Source: Hedera helix
Taxonomy: Eukaryota; Streptophyta; Magnoliopsida; Apiales; Araliaceae
Length of the DNA stretch: 64,000 nucleotides
Direction: 5' to 3'
NCBI GenBank assembly: GCA_947179155.2
Contig: OX359274.1
Location: forward strand, 45,255,564-45,319,563
Part shown: in pieces, positions 10,179-24,200 of the stretch
Numbering within the stretch: the stretch's first letter is position 1
Layout: each line of letters opens with the position of its first letter
Translations under genes and position numbers: made by a program
Notes under the pieces: model-generated
What the model was told of the DNA's origin: nothing
The model's input: the letters and a program-made list of their open reading frames with translations, nothing else
Database searches by the model: none

Positions 10179-13100
10179 ATGGTTCGAAGCATCAAAAACC
10201 CTAAAAAGGCCAAACGAAAGAACAAGGTAAATTGTTTTCTTTTTTTCTCTATTCAAAAATTTACTTGACAATTCATATATTATTTTTTTTTGTGCGTGTT
10301 TTATGATGATTATATTAGGGCTCAAAGAAAGGAGATGGAACTTCTTCATCATCAAATTCCGTGGCAGAGTTGCCGGCGAAAGTATGGCAACCGGGAGTTG
10401 ACAAATTGGAGGATGGAGAGGAGCTTCAGTGTGATGTCTCTGCTTACAATTCTCTCCATGCATTCCATGTTGGCTGGCCCTGTTTAAGGTCCTTTACTCA
10501 ATTGTTATTTTTACATTTCTGTCTGCAAAAAGATTGATCCTTTTTGTTTTAGTTTTGTTATTTGTGTTATTGAAATGAATATTGTTCTAAATTTTGGTAG
10601 CTTTGATGTGGTTCGTGATTCGTTGGGATTGGTCCGAACTGAATTTCCACATACTGTGTACTGTGTTACTGGGACTCAGGTAAGCTTTATTGGTACACTT
10701 CCTCCATTCCACAAAAAGAGTCTAATTTGCCAAAAAAATTGTTTCAGAAAAAGAGTACACTTTTTAGTAATAGCAAGTATAAACTGACACATGTTCTCAA
10801 GTTTGCCATCATAATTTGATTATCATACCACGCTAATAAACTTAAAGCTTATTATTTTTAGTGGCATATATGGAACAAAAATATAGATGGGACAAAAATA
10901 TATTCGCAAATTTTACAAATGTGACTCTTTTTCGTTGAAGAGTGAAGGGAATATTAGTTATTGATGGGTAACCTTTTGTTTCTACAGGCGGAAAAAGCTT
11001 CCTTGAACTCTATTGAAATATTTAAACTGTCTAATATTTCTGGCAAAAGACGAGCATTAGTGCCAAAAACAGCTGCTAATGACACTGATATGGAGAGTGA
11101 GAGCAGCGGTAGTGATGAAGATGATGAAGAGGAGGAGGGTGGATCTGCGACACCAATTTTGCAGGCATTGTTTTGTTTCCTTTAAATTATGGATATGTAC
11201 TTAACATTGCATCATATTATTCACCACCAACTTTACAACATGTTCCATCAAACACTTTTTTTTTATTTTTTTTAATATATCTACAGATCCGCAAGGTCTT
11301 TCATGAAGGATGTGTGAATAGAATACGAGCAATGACGCAACACCCCCATATATGTGCATCTTGGTCAGATGCTGGTCATGTGCAGGTTAGGCATGTGTGA
11401 TGTTTCAGCAATTGTTTTTCATATTCATGTCTTGGCCTTTGTTCCTCTTCTGATGTGCAAAATGTTAACCAACTAAAACATTTCATTTATGACAGAAATG
11501 AAAAAGTTTTGTTTGTATAGTATTTGTTGCATGGGTAATGGGTGATGTGGTTTTGTCAGATTGTTTAATGAAAATTTAGTTTATTGTAAGTAAGATAATG
11601 TATAATATCTTCACCTTTAATAGTTACATACAAGTCTATATAGAACATAGGAAAACAGGATGTTCATGCATCTTTTGTTTATATTGTTTGGGCAGCATGA
11701 GTTCAAAATTGACTATGGGTGAAGTAAACCTGTAAGCTGCCTCAGCCCACCCCTAATGGGATGGGGTTGGGGTGTAAGTAAGCAGGCTAGAGGCAGCAGT
11801 GATAATCCTATTTTTAAAAGCTTTTACTCTTCAATTGCTTCTCTAATTAACAATGTTGACACCTATGCAGGTATGGGATTTCAGCTCTCATCTAAATGCT
11901 TTGGCAGAATCAGAAACCGATGTTACCCAGGGAGCTTCTGCAGTGTCTAATCTAGTTCCTTTAGTTAAATTTGGTGGGCATAAAGATGAAGGCTATGCCA
12001 TAGACTGGAGTCCTTGTGTTCCGGGAAGGCTTGTATCTGGTACTGAAAGCATTTTTAAATTATTAGTCTATGACCTTGCTTTGGGATCTTTGAGTGAATG
12101 CTAAGTGATTACGAGTTGAATTCTAATTTTTTGATATTGTCATTCTTCAAGGGGACTGCAAGAACTTTATTCATCTATGGGAACCATCATCTGATACGAC
12201 ATGGAATGTTGATGATAAACCATTTGTTGGACATACTGCCAGTGTCGAAGATCTACAAGTATGTATCAATATTTTGAAGTAGACATAAATCTATTTGGCT
12301 GTCGGTTTATTCGGAGTTGAAAGCTCTGGTAATCTAAATGAATTTTCTTAGGAGGTTTAATTATGTGAGAATTTATTTTTCAACATTTATTTTTGCAGTG
12401 GAGCCCTACAGAACCTCATGTGTTTGCCTCCTGCTCGGTAGATAAGACTATTGCAATATGGGATACTCGTGCGGGGAAATCCCCAGCAGCTTCAATAAAG
12501 GCGCATAATGCAGATGTCAATGTTATTTCATGGAACAGGTGTTTTAGATACTTCTCTTATACCAGATTGCTTTGTGTTATATATACAGTTGACCCTCTAA
12601 TAATTGATATTTATTAAGTTAATAAACTTTAATAATAATATTTTTTTAAAAATCAACTTCATTCTATGGTGGGTAATTAGTGAATCGTTACTTTTTTAAT
12701 AAAATCACTTTATATTGCTATCAATTAGAATTATAATATAGCTATACATATCTATAACCTACTTATAATGTATTTTTAATATAGTTATTCAGTAATACAA
12801 TTAAGTTAGAAGACAGACTGAATTATAAAATTACAATAATTTTATAATTTTAAAGATGAGAACATACTTCAAGTTTATCTTATACTTGAAGGCAAAAATC
12901 ATACAAGGAAAATCAGTGCAAGAACAGGATATTGGGACCTTTTTCATGCCTTGGGGTTTGATTGAATAAATGTGTTTATAGATGAAAAGTAAGTAAAATT
13001 GTATATGAAACTCTATATTTTATCAATGTGTCTGTGTGTGTATATCACAGAAATTTGTTTGATAAAAATATGAGAATAACTAATAATACTAGTCATAATA

Positions 13101-14092
13101 ATTACATTCTTATGTATTCCAACATTATTAATCATTAGAGGATTGATAACATTATAAATTATATTAGAGGGTTGTTGGTACATGATGGCCTCACTAATTA
13201 CACCCTTGATTCAAAATAGGCTAGCAAGCTGTATGCTGGCGTCTGGAAGCGATGATGGGACATTCTCCATTCGTGATCTTAGATTGCTCAAGGTATAACA
13301 TTTTTGACGTAGATATTGAAATCTTATATAATGTTTCAGAATCTATTAGCGACCATTATGTTGTGTACCATATGTTAGAACTTGGTCTGTGTGGCTTCTC
13401 AATTATTTTCAACTTTATGACATATAGCAGATTTTGTAGTTATCAGGTATTCCATACCATGCCGTCATGTGACTGGAGTAAGTTCTTTTTGTGGTCCAAT
13501 CTGTTAGAGTTGCTAATATTAGTTCTATATTGGTTTTAAATTCAGGTGCAAATTTTAATCACGGTAGTAAACTTTTTTACCTCGTCGTTCTTTAGCTTCA
13601 AATGAATTTATATGCTCATGGAACATCTTGGTGTTTGGCTTGGTTTGGGTGAGACCCAAATTTTTTTGTTATGTAAAGGAGTCGGACTGTGCTTGAAAAT
13701 TACAAAGCTTACCTTGGACAAATTATTTATACGTGTAGTTAATAGTAGTGTATTCATATACAATACTATAAAAACATGCCTTAAAAATCATGATTTGTTA
13801 CATTTGAATTTTATTATGTCAAATACTAGACATTCTCTTAAATTAGATTTTATATAAGTTGATTATAATTTTATTACATCTTATGTGATATGTTCTCAAT
13901 ATTATGTTACGGAGATAATTTTGTTGGCTTTCTTGCGGATAAATCTGACCTGTGCATTAATATCAGTGTATCTATTTGGTTTCATATTACTAGATAATTA
14001 GATATGTATCAATACTACACAATTATATTGCCTCTCCTTTCAGCTGCAAGGGTGTAGATCTATTGATCCTTTCTTGTTGGCTTTGTTCTGAA

Positions 14093-14131
<39 letters not shown>

Positions 14132-15306
14132 CTCATCCAAAGCCTTGGGGATCTTTCTGTAACCCAGATTGGTTTTTTTATTTCTCTGGTTCCCTTTCTT
14201 TGGTACATTTATGCATCCCTCGTTGTAAATTATATAAAATAAAGAATTATTTTGTTACAATTTTATTTCAATATAATAGTTTTCAAATTTTCTTGCCTTT
14301 ACTGGCTTTATTAATTTATTTGCTTAAACCTGCTATGGTGTTTCCTGTAAACGACTCAAGCATAAACACAATTTAAGTTTGTTTGCTAAAGTGCTTGAAC
14401 AGTGCTGAGCTCAAATTGGTTCATTTGCAGCTAATGTTTCTCTTTGCTAGTTACATTCTTTTTCCAATTTAATCTTATCGACAATTATATGTTTGTTTCT
14501 CTCTCTCTCTCTCAACACAATGTTTATGATTTCTGCTACTTGCTAATTATCTTACTAACATAGAAAGAAGCAGCATTCTTAATCAATTGTAGCTTTTTCT
14601 TTCCTTTTTCCATTTATGCATTCCCATGTATTCTTATAATATTAATGTACAATTGGCAAGTCTAATCATATTATCATAATAAATTAAGGATATATAAGGT
14701 TGTCGTTTTTGATACAATTACGTCCGTTATCTCCACAGGATGGAGACTCTGTAGTTGCTCATTTTGAATACCATAAACATCCTATTACATCCATTGAATG
14801 GAGTCCACATGAAGCCTCTACCTTGGCTGTGACATCAGCAGACAATCAACTAACGTAAGAAAATAGCTCCGGCTCCTCGTTCTCATCTTTTTCCATCTCT
14901 CGTCAAACCTTTAATTTAACTTAATTTTCAGGATATGGGACCTTTCTTTAGAAAGAGATGAGGAAGAGGAGGCTGAGTTCAAAGCTAAAACAAGAGAGCA
15001 AGTGAATGCTCCTTCTGATTTGCCACCACAACTACTATTTGTTCATCAGGTTGCGTCTTTACCCTTTCTCATTACGAGAAGCATTTGCTCTGAATGTTTA
15101 ACCTGGTCATTTTGTAAAAGTTGAATTTTTGTACTATAAGCATTTTCTTAGACTTGTATTGGTACTTCCTACAGGGTCAAAAAGACTTGAAAGAACTTCA
15201 CTGGCACACACAGATCCCGGGGATGCTATTGTCTACTGCTGCAGATGGTTTTAACATCCTGATGCCCTCAAATATTGAAACTGCACTTCCTGCAAACGAT
15301 GCTTGA
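10179..15306 (+). CDS. GRWD1: Glutamate-rich WD40 protein (GRWD1 / HTD1 type), 475 aa
   Basis: Twelve exons join in phase: 10179-10226, 10319-10488, 10601-10679, 10988-11164, 11287-11385, 11871-12039, 12152-12258, 12399-12538, 13220-13292, 14739-14854, 14932-15049 and 15175-15306, giving 475 residues. The product has a basic start (MVRSIKNPKKAKRKNK), a CAF1C/H4-binding-type segment (YNSLHAFHVGWPCLSFDVV), an acidic run (DEDDEEEEGG) and a series of WD units, such as VQVWDFS, IHLWEPS, IAIWDTR, FSIRDLR and LTIWDLS. GRWD1 proteins act in nucleolar ribosome assembly and histone handling. The Arabidopsis homologue HTD1 (AT2G19540, from memory) also binds DDB1 as a DWD protein, and IAIWDTR contains the WDxR core. 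Intron 4 must use a GC donor (cag|gcattg), because the frame stops if it is read through and no GT lies before the stop. The gene is tail-to-tail with the PCI-domain gene. Confidence 0.93.
10699..10950. mobile_element. Stowaway-like MITE in GRWD1 intron 3
   Basis: Left end CTTCCTCCATTCCACAAAAA...GAGTC is matched by GACTCTTTTTCG...GAAGGGAA at the right, an imperfect terminal inverted repeat of about 28 bases. CTCCCTCC-like ends are typical of Stowaway MITEs, which duplicate TA. Exact boundaries are uncertain. Confidence 0.5.
12586..13180. mobile_element. Possible DNA transposon in GRWD1 intron 8
   Basis: GTTGACCCTCTAATAATT at about 12589 is roughly matched in reverse by ATTATATTAGAGGGTTGTTG ending near 13177. 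The enclosed ~590 bases are AT-rich without coding sequence. It resembles a non-autonomous TIR element, but no target duplication was resolved. Confidence 0.4.
14097..14128. repeat. (TA)n microsatellite
   Basis: About 16 TA units within GRWD1 intron 9. Confidence 0.9.
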
Positions 15307-16293
15307 AATTCAGATAGATTTTCAGCATTACCCTTGGTGGGCCAATGGTCAAATATGCTAGTCTCTTTTTAGGTTGCATGAATGCCTTTTATTTTTTCAG
15401 TGTTCCTGGAAGAGAAGAGTAGGGACTGGGTTGGGTATTCAATATCCTTGTGTGGTTGCAAGATGAATCAATTTTGTTTTGTGTTTTCTTAAATATAAGA
15501 TTCCAGAGTATAACTCGAAAAAGACTGTAAGTTGATTGCCGTACCACCAACACCAAGCAGAAACATGCAGTTTTTGTCGAAATACTGGCAAGTAAATATG
15601 GAAATTTTCGTTTATGTCAAAAGTATTTTGTATGTTCTGTTTGAAAATAGCATACAAATTATGATTTTGAAAATATAATAATGCATTGAAACCCAAAATC
15701 GATTGAAGATTGTTTCAATCCAAAATGATAATTTGATTTACGGGAAAGGAAAAAGATAAAAACAGTTTGTCGGTACCCAAGTGAGATGAATTTTGAATAC
15801 TGAAAATTTAAAATTTAAATGCAAATAATCACCTTTAGTACGACTTAGAGCATATAATAGCCAAAAAGCCGTACAAAAGTGTGAGCCTCAATTCACTAGA
15901 TGTATGCATGCATGCATGCAAGCTTCAAAGGCTGTTAACATGGGGGCTTTGTAAAACCACGATTTACCATTTGAATCTGTGTCTACCACAAACTCACAGC
16001 TAAAAGATTAGCACTGGATAATCAAAAACTGCCTTTGCAAAAGCCAACAACAGCCAGAATGAGAACACCGCACAGTTAAAATAAAAATTACATACTCTAC
16101 CAAGATTGATGAGGAACCATTAGTTGACAGCCAGCAGGAGATGATACAATGTCCAGCCCCCGCCCAATTTCCTAGATCCATTAGTTCACACCAAGGAAGC
16201 TATAGAAGTATCCTCAATTATATGAACATGAACTCAACCTGCAACAGCTTTGATCAGACGAGAGGAGCACTTCTAGCAACTACTCTGTCATCC
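15307..16293. other. 3' flanks of convergent genes
   Basis: This stretch lies between the stop codons of two genes pointing at each other. It should contain both 3' UTRs. I see no further gene. A short (ATGC)n run sits at about 15903-15920. Confidence 0.6.
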
Positions 16294-19200
16294 CTACGAG
16301 TTGACTGGCTTGCCGTTTAACTTGGGGAAAGGATCTTGCTTGCTTAGCACAACAACTTTGCTCTTGTGAGCAAAGTAACCTTTCATGAGATTCTTGTATA
16401 TTAAAATCGACATTATGCATTCAACCTGCAGAAATAGAAGCAGGCCTCAATAGTATAATAGCCCCCAACAGGTAAAAGCAACTAGCTTGAAGCAAAGACA
16501 GTCATGTTCTAGTTAAGCCAGCTCTCCTCAAATCAAATCTGAAACATAGGAGATAAGAAAATAAAAACCTCATCCACATCCATGTCCATCTCAAGCCATT
16601 TTAATGCTTTGACAATTACTTCTAATTTGACCTGGTGTGCCTTTGCTGGGTCTTTCTGCTTTTGGATGATGTAGCTGCCAGACCAGCATGAGATGCATAA
16701 TAACTTCACAAGTCTTTTATGTCAGTGAAATAAAATATAAAGCCAAGCAACACTGAAACTTACATTTTCTTTACCAGTCTTTGGTAGACCTGAAGCCCTA
16801 GCTTCTCGAGGACAAGATAAACACCTGACCTTAAGAACCTGATGAAACATTGTTTTTAGTCTTTTTTCAACTTTTCCCGTATAATGATAATTAGCTTGGA
16901 TTTATGGAAGTGAGAGGTAAGCATACCGGTCTTCATGCTCCTGAAGAGCATGTCGAAGAAATTGAAGATCACCTCTTCTCAGAGCCAGCACAACATTACT
17001 ATACTGTACGATAATCCCAAAAACATTATTGATTAAAATGCAAGAAAAATGAATTTTGTTTGCTTCTTTGTCAAGGATTCACCTGGTACTATTTTCTAAA
17101 AAGAAAGACAATTTAACGAAAGAAAATGTAAATATGCCGTACCTCAACCAGGTTATACTTCTCCAGGAGTGAATTTTCAGGTAAGATTCCAATTGAAAGC
17201 TTCACAGGTATCAGATATTTCAGGATCATCCTATTGCAACACCAGACAATAAATTTAACCCACAAAGCTAAAAGACAAAAATATACAACAGTCTCAACTC
17301 TCATATACAACTTATCAAAATTATAAGTCCAAGACAGCTAATGATGGAGTTATACGTCCCTAAGATAGTAATCAATAATGGCCAAAAAATTTCAAGCGTA
17401 TAATCATGGTATACAAAAATGATGTCAATACTTCTGATTATTCTACCTCCAGAAAAGAAAGACAAAAAAAGGCATCAAGTAAAAGATCTTTTACAAACAT
17501 ATTATACATTATTACAGCGTTGACTGGCAAAAAAAAGCATCAATATCAACTGAATCACCATAAGTTAAATGGAAAGAATTCCTAAAAAAGAAACAACCAA
17601 AAAGAGGTATGCTATACCAAATTGCAACTTTATAAAAACTCCAATATCTATTGACTATTGACGAAGAAGGATGTAAAATATAACAACATTTAAGCACATC
17701 CATCAATGCAAGTAAGGTTAGTATAGATGCTCTGAATAGTGACTATAGTACTATCTACCTCTAGAAAAACCATTCTCTACTCACAACTGGGTTAGTTGAA
17801 AATGAATTGCATGTGCAAGTGTGAAAGTAGAAAGGCTGAGAGAAAAATAAAACCAATAAAAATAAGAAAGAATAATATAAATAAAATAAAATAAAAGACT
17901 TGAGAAATAAATGGAGAGAAATAAAATAAAAAATTACCCACAAACAGAAAAGTACATGCATATATATGAAAAGATAAAACACAAGCAAAGGGAAAAAAGA
18001 AGAAGAAATAGAGGGGCGGGGAAAGAAAGAAACAGAACACTAAACAAAAGGAAAGGGGAAAAGAAAAATGGAAAACTCTTCGATATGTAGATTGTACTCC
18101 TAGAAACACCACTCCAATACATTATTTTCTCAGCATAGGGAATCACCACATGTCACAGTGGACTTTCAAATGGCTCTATTGCTATCTAGATGCAATATAT
18201 CCACAGCAAGAAATCCTAAGCCTTACCTTATATTTGCTTCTCTGTGAGGATTGCAATGTGTTAAGGCATATGATAACTTCTGATCAGCCTGAAGGAAACA
18301 AAAGACAAATCCGTGAAAACAATTCAGCAAAAGTACTCCAAATTATTTTTAAAACATAAAATAAAAAAAGTTCCAACAACTAACAAAAATTCAGTCGAAG
18401 TTCAATAAGAAGCAAGAAATTGAGATCAACAATCAAAATTATAGTGATTGGACTTGGCAGCCATTCTTTATACAGCTCTCATACTTAATCAGATAAAAGA
18501 ATCAATAAATAAATATATAAGATAGACTTTATGCAGAATATGGCACTCATCCAGTTTATTTGTAGTCGGTAACTCGAGTTCCTAAAAGGTAGCTATACTA
18601 TTCCTTGAAAATTTCTGTACCTACTGGGAATAACTTTGAGATTTAAGATGATGAAAAACAACCCCTAAAACAACTGGATTGGGTTTCTGTGACAAGAACT
18701 GTGTTTCCTTCCACCTCAATGGATTTCAATCTTGTATAGTTAGCTAATGTTTAATTAGAAAGATCATTAACAATAAATATACTAGCTATTATATAAGTAA
18801 AGCATACTAATATTCAAAATATCAAAGGAATTTTTTAGGATGAAGTCCGAAAAAAAAAAAATTAGTTCCACCATAATTACTGCCAATTAAGAAAATCACG
18901 AAGCATAGAATCAATTATTTACTTATTAAGGTATGTATGAATTTTAATAGTTAATGCATAAACATGTTGGCTCAAAATGGGTGTAGTGGATTTTAAGTTC
19001 AAATTCAGAAAACAGCAAACACGATATTCATTTATGTGACAAGAAAATGAAGAGAACTCACAGCAGGAAAATTTTCATTGAACACTTCCAAGCGACCAGT
19101 GTAATACATGTAGGTGACCTGGAATACCAAGAAAAAATGATTCAATCTTTTTTCAAAAAATAATCTTATAGACTAAGTTGTTGTTGTTTTTAACAATGAA

Positions 19201-21815
19201 GTCGATAATTACCTTATCTCTGACAGGAAATTCCTCAAAATCAAAGAAACGTGCAGTTTCAATGCTTCTTATCACACTTCGGCATAGGTGAACAGTGCCA
19301 AGCTGCACAAATTAGTTGAAAGATTAAAAATCACAGTTATTTTAGTCTTACATTATGTTCTAACTATACTGGACAAAGAAACCTTATTGTCTTAGATGAT
19401 ACTACAAAGTTTCTCAATGTTTGGACCTTCTTTTTTCTTTTAGTGATGCATCAAATAAACATTGGAGGGAGGAGGACATCCTCTTATCAAATGATATGAG
19501 CGTCCTTCAAGTGGACATACATAAATATTGGTTCATGCCACATTATCCTGCGAAGGCTTGTCTCAACCCAAGCTCTCTTGGTTAGAAGGAGATGCCTCCA
19601 ACTACTTCACCAAATGCTTCAATTGTTGGTTTTCATCTCATATTTATATCTTTTCGCTGGGGCTGATGAGTAGGGGGAATGAGCAAAGAGCAAGGATATC
19701 TAAAAAAATACTGCAGAGAGAGAGAGAGATAGTCACCTTGAAATAAATTTTGAACAACTGGCAAGTAACGTATAATGCTCCAATACGTTTTGGGCCTTTT
19801 CCCTACAATGAGAGGTCCACTATCAAAAACTTTAACAAAGTTATGGTAGTAAATATGCTAAGTATCTAAAATAATTTTGGAAAGATTAACATTGCTTTTA
19901 TGTGACTGTGAGATATACAAATCCATATTGCAGCCTCAGCAATAATTCAACCAAAAACTAAATGTTATTTACTTGTAGAAGAACAAAAGCGAAAGAGAAT
20001 AGGAAGAGAGGGAAAGGGTAGACGAAACACTTAGGATCAAATACAGGGAAGAGAGAACCCACATTGAGGAGGCGGAACCTAAAATGATATAGTTCATGGA
20101 GAACCAAATCCCATTACAGTTATTATTTAGTGTTTATCATTAAATTGGTGATACATATATACAAAAACAAATAGATTAACTACCCACAAATTCACATTTC
20201 TACAATAAGTCTAGCTACGCAAAACTATTAACCCACTACAACTACATTCACAAAAGTGGGACTATATTGAAAGCTATTAAAAAATAGTCAAGTTAATAAA
20301 GACAATAACAATTTAAGATTTTAAGTAAAATAATAATATGGGAATGTAACACAAAATTACTAAGGAACCATCTTACTTTATATATGTATTTCCTAGATAA
20401 AAGGTATCATGTTTCATTTATGGTCTAATATCGTTTAATGCAAGTCTCCAGCAAGTAAAGGTAAGTATAACATACAGATTTGAATAAAATATTTTCAGAT
20501 TTCACATATGATGTAAGAAAAACCCAAAAAAAAAAATGTTTACAACAGATATTGATCAGGGCACAATTATCTCTTGTCAAAATATACCCCCATTACAGTT
20601 TGGAATTATTCCACAACTTGACTAAAGGGTAAATGTGAAATTATGTCGATTAGATCTACATGACAAAGGTATAGGCGGTGAAAAAGAGAGGAAACTTGGT
20701 GAGAATTTATGAGGATCAAGCACCACAAAGCAAGTGCCAAAAAGTTGTATAATGGACTCACATGGAATGTGTTTAGATAGTTGCTTAAGAAATTTGTTGC
20801 TTATGGTTTAATATTTGTATTGTGTTGTATATAAGGTATATGCCACTTGATCTTTCAGTACATATCTGCTGATAACAACCAATTGACATTTTCTTAACTC
20901 AAAAAAACCTTTCCAAAAGGAAAACCAGAAAAGCAATGGCACATAAGTAACACAGATCAACAAAACTTGGGGCCAAAATTACCACTATAGTAATGTACCA
21001 ATAGTATCATAGACATAATAGTGCTAGTGCAGGAACGTGTAAACAAACAGTGATTTCTCATTCAAAAATAATGAGTAGCAATATTTCAACTTAATGCAGG
21101 GAAAAGGATACAAATGGAACATACAGCAAGAACTCCAAACACTTTCATAAGGAATGAGCCTGCTGCCTTCAACTTGTCCGGAGTTTTCCCAGTTGAGGCC
21201 AGCTCTCTATCAGCCTACATTCACAGTAATATAGCTTTTCTAAACACAAAATATACGTATATATACTTGTATCAATGGAACAGAGACAACTAAAAATCAA
21301 AATTAAAGTATTACCCGCTCGGCAAGAACCCTAATTTCGTAAGAAACAACATATAATGCTTCTAAAGCCCAAGCCGATTCCCAATTCCGGAACTCCTGAA
21401 TAAAAGAACTGTATGTACAGATTTATATACACAATTAGTATAATCATTAAAGTAAACAAATACACCCAAATTCAAAATTAGTTAAGAAAAAATCAGAATC
21501 ATACTTGGCCGATTTTTCAAAGGCCTGGTAGGAATCAACCAAGTGGCCGATTCGGTAATTTTGGAAAGCTCGAAAGAGAGGAGCTACGACTTCCGCATAC
21601 TGAGAGTATTTATCTGCTTGTCTGATCAATCTATTGGCGTCCTGAAAGATGTTTAGGGCATCGGCGAGGGAGAGGATAGAGGGGGAATCGGAGGAGACAG
21701 AAAGGAGGTTCTTGAGGGAGGTTCCGTCTTGGTATGAAACGGCGTCGGAGAAGTAGTTAAGGTATTCTGTTATTCTTCTGTGTGCTTCTCCCATGCTCAT
21801 ATGCGCCCCCGCCAT
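16294..21815 (-). CDS. EER5: PCI-domain TREX-2 subunit (EER5 / Thp1 / PCID2 type), 415 aa
   Basis: Twelve exons read on the minus strand: 21815-21505, 21408-21315, 21214-21125, 19802-19737, 19302-19213, 19118-19062, 18288-18227, 17230-17143, 17003-16927, 16838-16764, 16674-16569 and 16425-16294. All phases match and the product is 415 residues, close to the ~413 I recall for Arabidopsis EER5 (AT2G19560). Recognised segments are the start MSMGEAHRRITEYLNYFSDA (after MAGAH), QEFRNWESAWALEALYVV, GKGPKRIGALYVTCQLFK, YMYYTGRLEVFNENFPAAD, the PCI-type part MILKYLIPVKLSIGILPE with YNLVE, and the end LSKQDPFPKLNGKPVNS. EER5/Thp1 proteins form TREX-2 with SAC3 at nuclear pores and serve mRNA export; EER5 was first found through ethylene response. 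Intron 3 (about 1.3 kb) and intron 7 (about 1 kb) are the longest. No coding defect is visible. Confidence 0.93.
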
Positions 21816-24200
21816 TATTGTGCTGCTTCCTTTGAATCAAGCGACAGAGGTAAAAGAAGCAATTTTGTTTGTGCTCTGAACAAGGTGCGACGACGTTTAG
21901 TCTCTTTTATGGCCTTATAAGTTCTAACACTATCAATCATCCATGAACAAAATACCTTTTAATACTTAAAGTTTACACAAATTAGCACTTTGGACCACAA
22001 TGTTCTGCGGCTTAAAGGGTAACTTCCATTCAATATTTTGCCGAAATCTAATCTCAAATGCCCAACAATCTGAGATTGCCAAAGTCTAATGTGACCTTGT
22101 GTATGCTATTTCTAAACTCTCAGATTATGTTTATTTATAAAAAATATATTTAAGATTGGACTATTTACGTTAATTTAATACTATTTTACACTATTTAATC
22201 ATTTGATGAGAGATTATTAATTCTTTAATGTTGAGCTAATAGTCTCATAAAGTCATTTAATAGCTTAAAATAAGGAGGACTATTAATTCTAAATTTTTCA
22301 TGAAATTATATAATTCCACATAAATAGTATTATAAATGATAAAAAAAAATAATCTATAAGAGTCCAAAATAATATTAAATTAATACAAATAATTTAATTA
22401 TAATATTAAATTAATACAAATAAAATTATATAAAATAATAAAATTTACTTTTATTTACACTAGTACTATTAAATAATAGGGAAGTGATATTTTTACAAGA
22501 TGTTTTGATATTTTTATTTGTAAATTAACGTTATAGACTTATAGCGACGGTAAAAATCGTCGTTATAGATTTATAGTAATATTTTTTATATAAAATTATT
22601 AAAAAAAAAATTGTAAAAATATCAGTTTCCTAAATAATATACTTATTTTTTATTTTATGTATCTTGGACCATTTTTTTGAGAATAAAAAAATTCATACCT
22701 CAGGTTTTTAAATACGGAGGAAGTAGTTAATATGAACCTTCTATATCTATAATTGGAGTATAATTATTTTATTTATTTATATTTAAAATCTCTATTTTAA
22801 AGAAATATAAGTACACAATATAATTGAAATCATATCAACATTAATTACTGTAACACTATGAGATAATGTGATTTATATATATAAATTTAAATTATTATTA
22901 TTATTAATATTTTTAACTATGATAATTTTTTAAATATAATTTGAATATAAGTGAATGTACCTCCTCACATATCACAATTCTCTCCCATTTTCTTAAAAAA
23001 AAATTATGCACACATTACACGTTTACTAATAATAACTCTTTTATGACAAATGACAGTTGACTTTTATACGTGGCTATATTATCACCAAAGCAAGAAAGTT
23101 TGCTCGGTTAAATTTGAGCCAAAAAAATATATTTATCATAAATAAATCACCCAACCTAAAAAAAAAACCTTAAAATCTAAATATAAGATTATTTTTTAAA
23201 AAAGATTGAGAGCAATTAAAATAATACAAATTATTTCTTTAATAAAATATTTATATATTATAACAAATAATTTAGATATTTAATTATGAACACTGAAGAG
23301 AATAATATTTATTTTTAATATCACGGGGATGATATTTATAACAACGCATTTTGTTATAGCAAACAAATAATTAAGGTATTTAACTTTTAATTATGTGTTA
23401 GATTATAAAAATATAAAGTTAAGGAAATAAATTATTTTATTTTAATTGTCCGCAAATTTTATAGGGAATAAAAATTAGTATAAAAAGAATATATCTATAT
23501 TTAACTAGTATACCCTACATGATTAATATATCAATTTTAATTTTTTTTAGATAAATTCAACTATGCGAATTTTAAAAATATATCAAATATTTGAACATAT
23601 AAATTTTTTATGTTTATTATCGACTTTATGATAATAAAAGTTCAATTAATCTTAATTGTCAAAAAATATATTTATTTTACAATGTTATAATAATTATGTT
23701 ACATAATTTTAAATTAAATAAAAAATTATATTTACTCATATTTTTGCATGATCTTTTTATATGTAAGAGTAAATTTTATTAAATAAACTTAATAAATTAT
23801 GTACTCTTTGAACAAGTAATGAATTTTTTTAAAAAAAAATTCTAATTAAATTAAATAAGAGATATTAAGAGATAAACTCATTAAATAAATAAATTATATA
23901 TTGAGAGATAAATTACTGATTTGATGAGTTTGATTGAAATTTTTTATAGTTATTACGAGAGATAATAATTAAAGTTCAAGAGAAATTAAGAAATAAAACT
24001 AAGGATGCATATATTTTAATAAATCATATGCATAATAAATTAACCTTTTTAAATTAAAATATGATTTCATATGAGCGTATACGGGGCATCAAACCTTATC
24101 CTCCAACAAATACTTCTCTGCCATCTACTACCTAGCGTACCAACCTTATCACTTTCTCTCTCAAGAATTCACCCCTCATTTTTAAAAAAATTAGACTGTC
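21816..24200. other. AT-rich intergenic between divergent genes
   Basis: This lies between the start codons of the PCI-domain gene (-) and the phosphodiesterase gene (+), so both promoters should be here. It is strongly AT-rich, with no ORF of interest and one Mutator-type MITE (22479-22630). Confidence 0.6.
22479..22630. mobile_element. Mutator-type MITE, copy 1, with 9-bp TSD
   Basis: The element begins GGGAAGTGATATTTTTACA and ends TGTAAAAATATCAGTTTCC, a terminal inverted repeat of about 19 bases. It is flanked on both sides by TAAATAATA (22470-22478 and 22631-22639), a perfect 9-bp target duplication, which is the length made by Mutator-like transposases. The core holds GCGACGG...CGTCG dyads. 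Two relatives lie at 43719 and 44846. Confidence 0.8.

Noticed and set aside
17761..18149. Minus-strand frames rich in Phe, Leu and Tyr in an EER5 intron
   Set aside because: They translate an A/G-rich low-complexity intron; the real exons of the gene lie on either side with correct phase.
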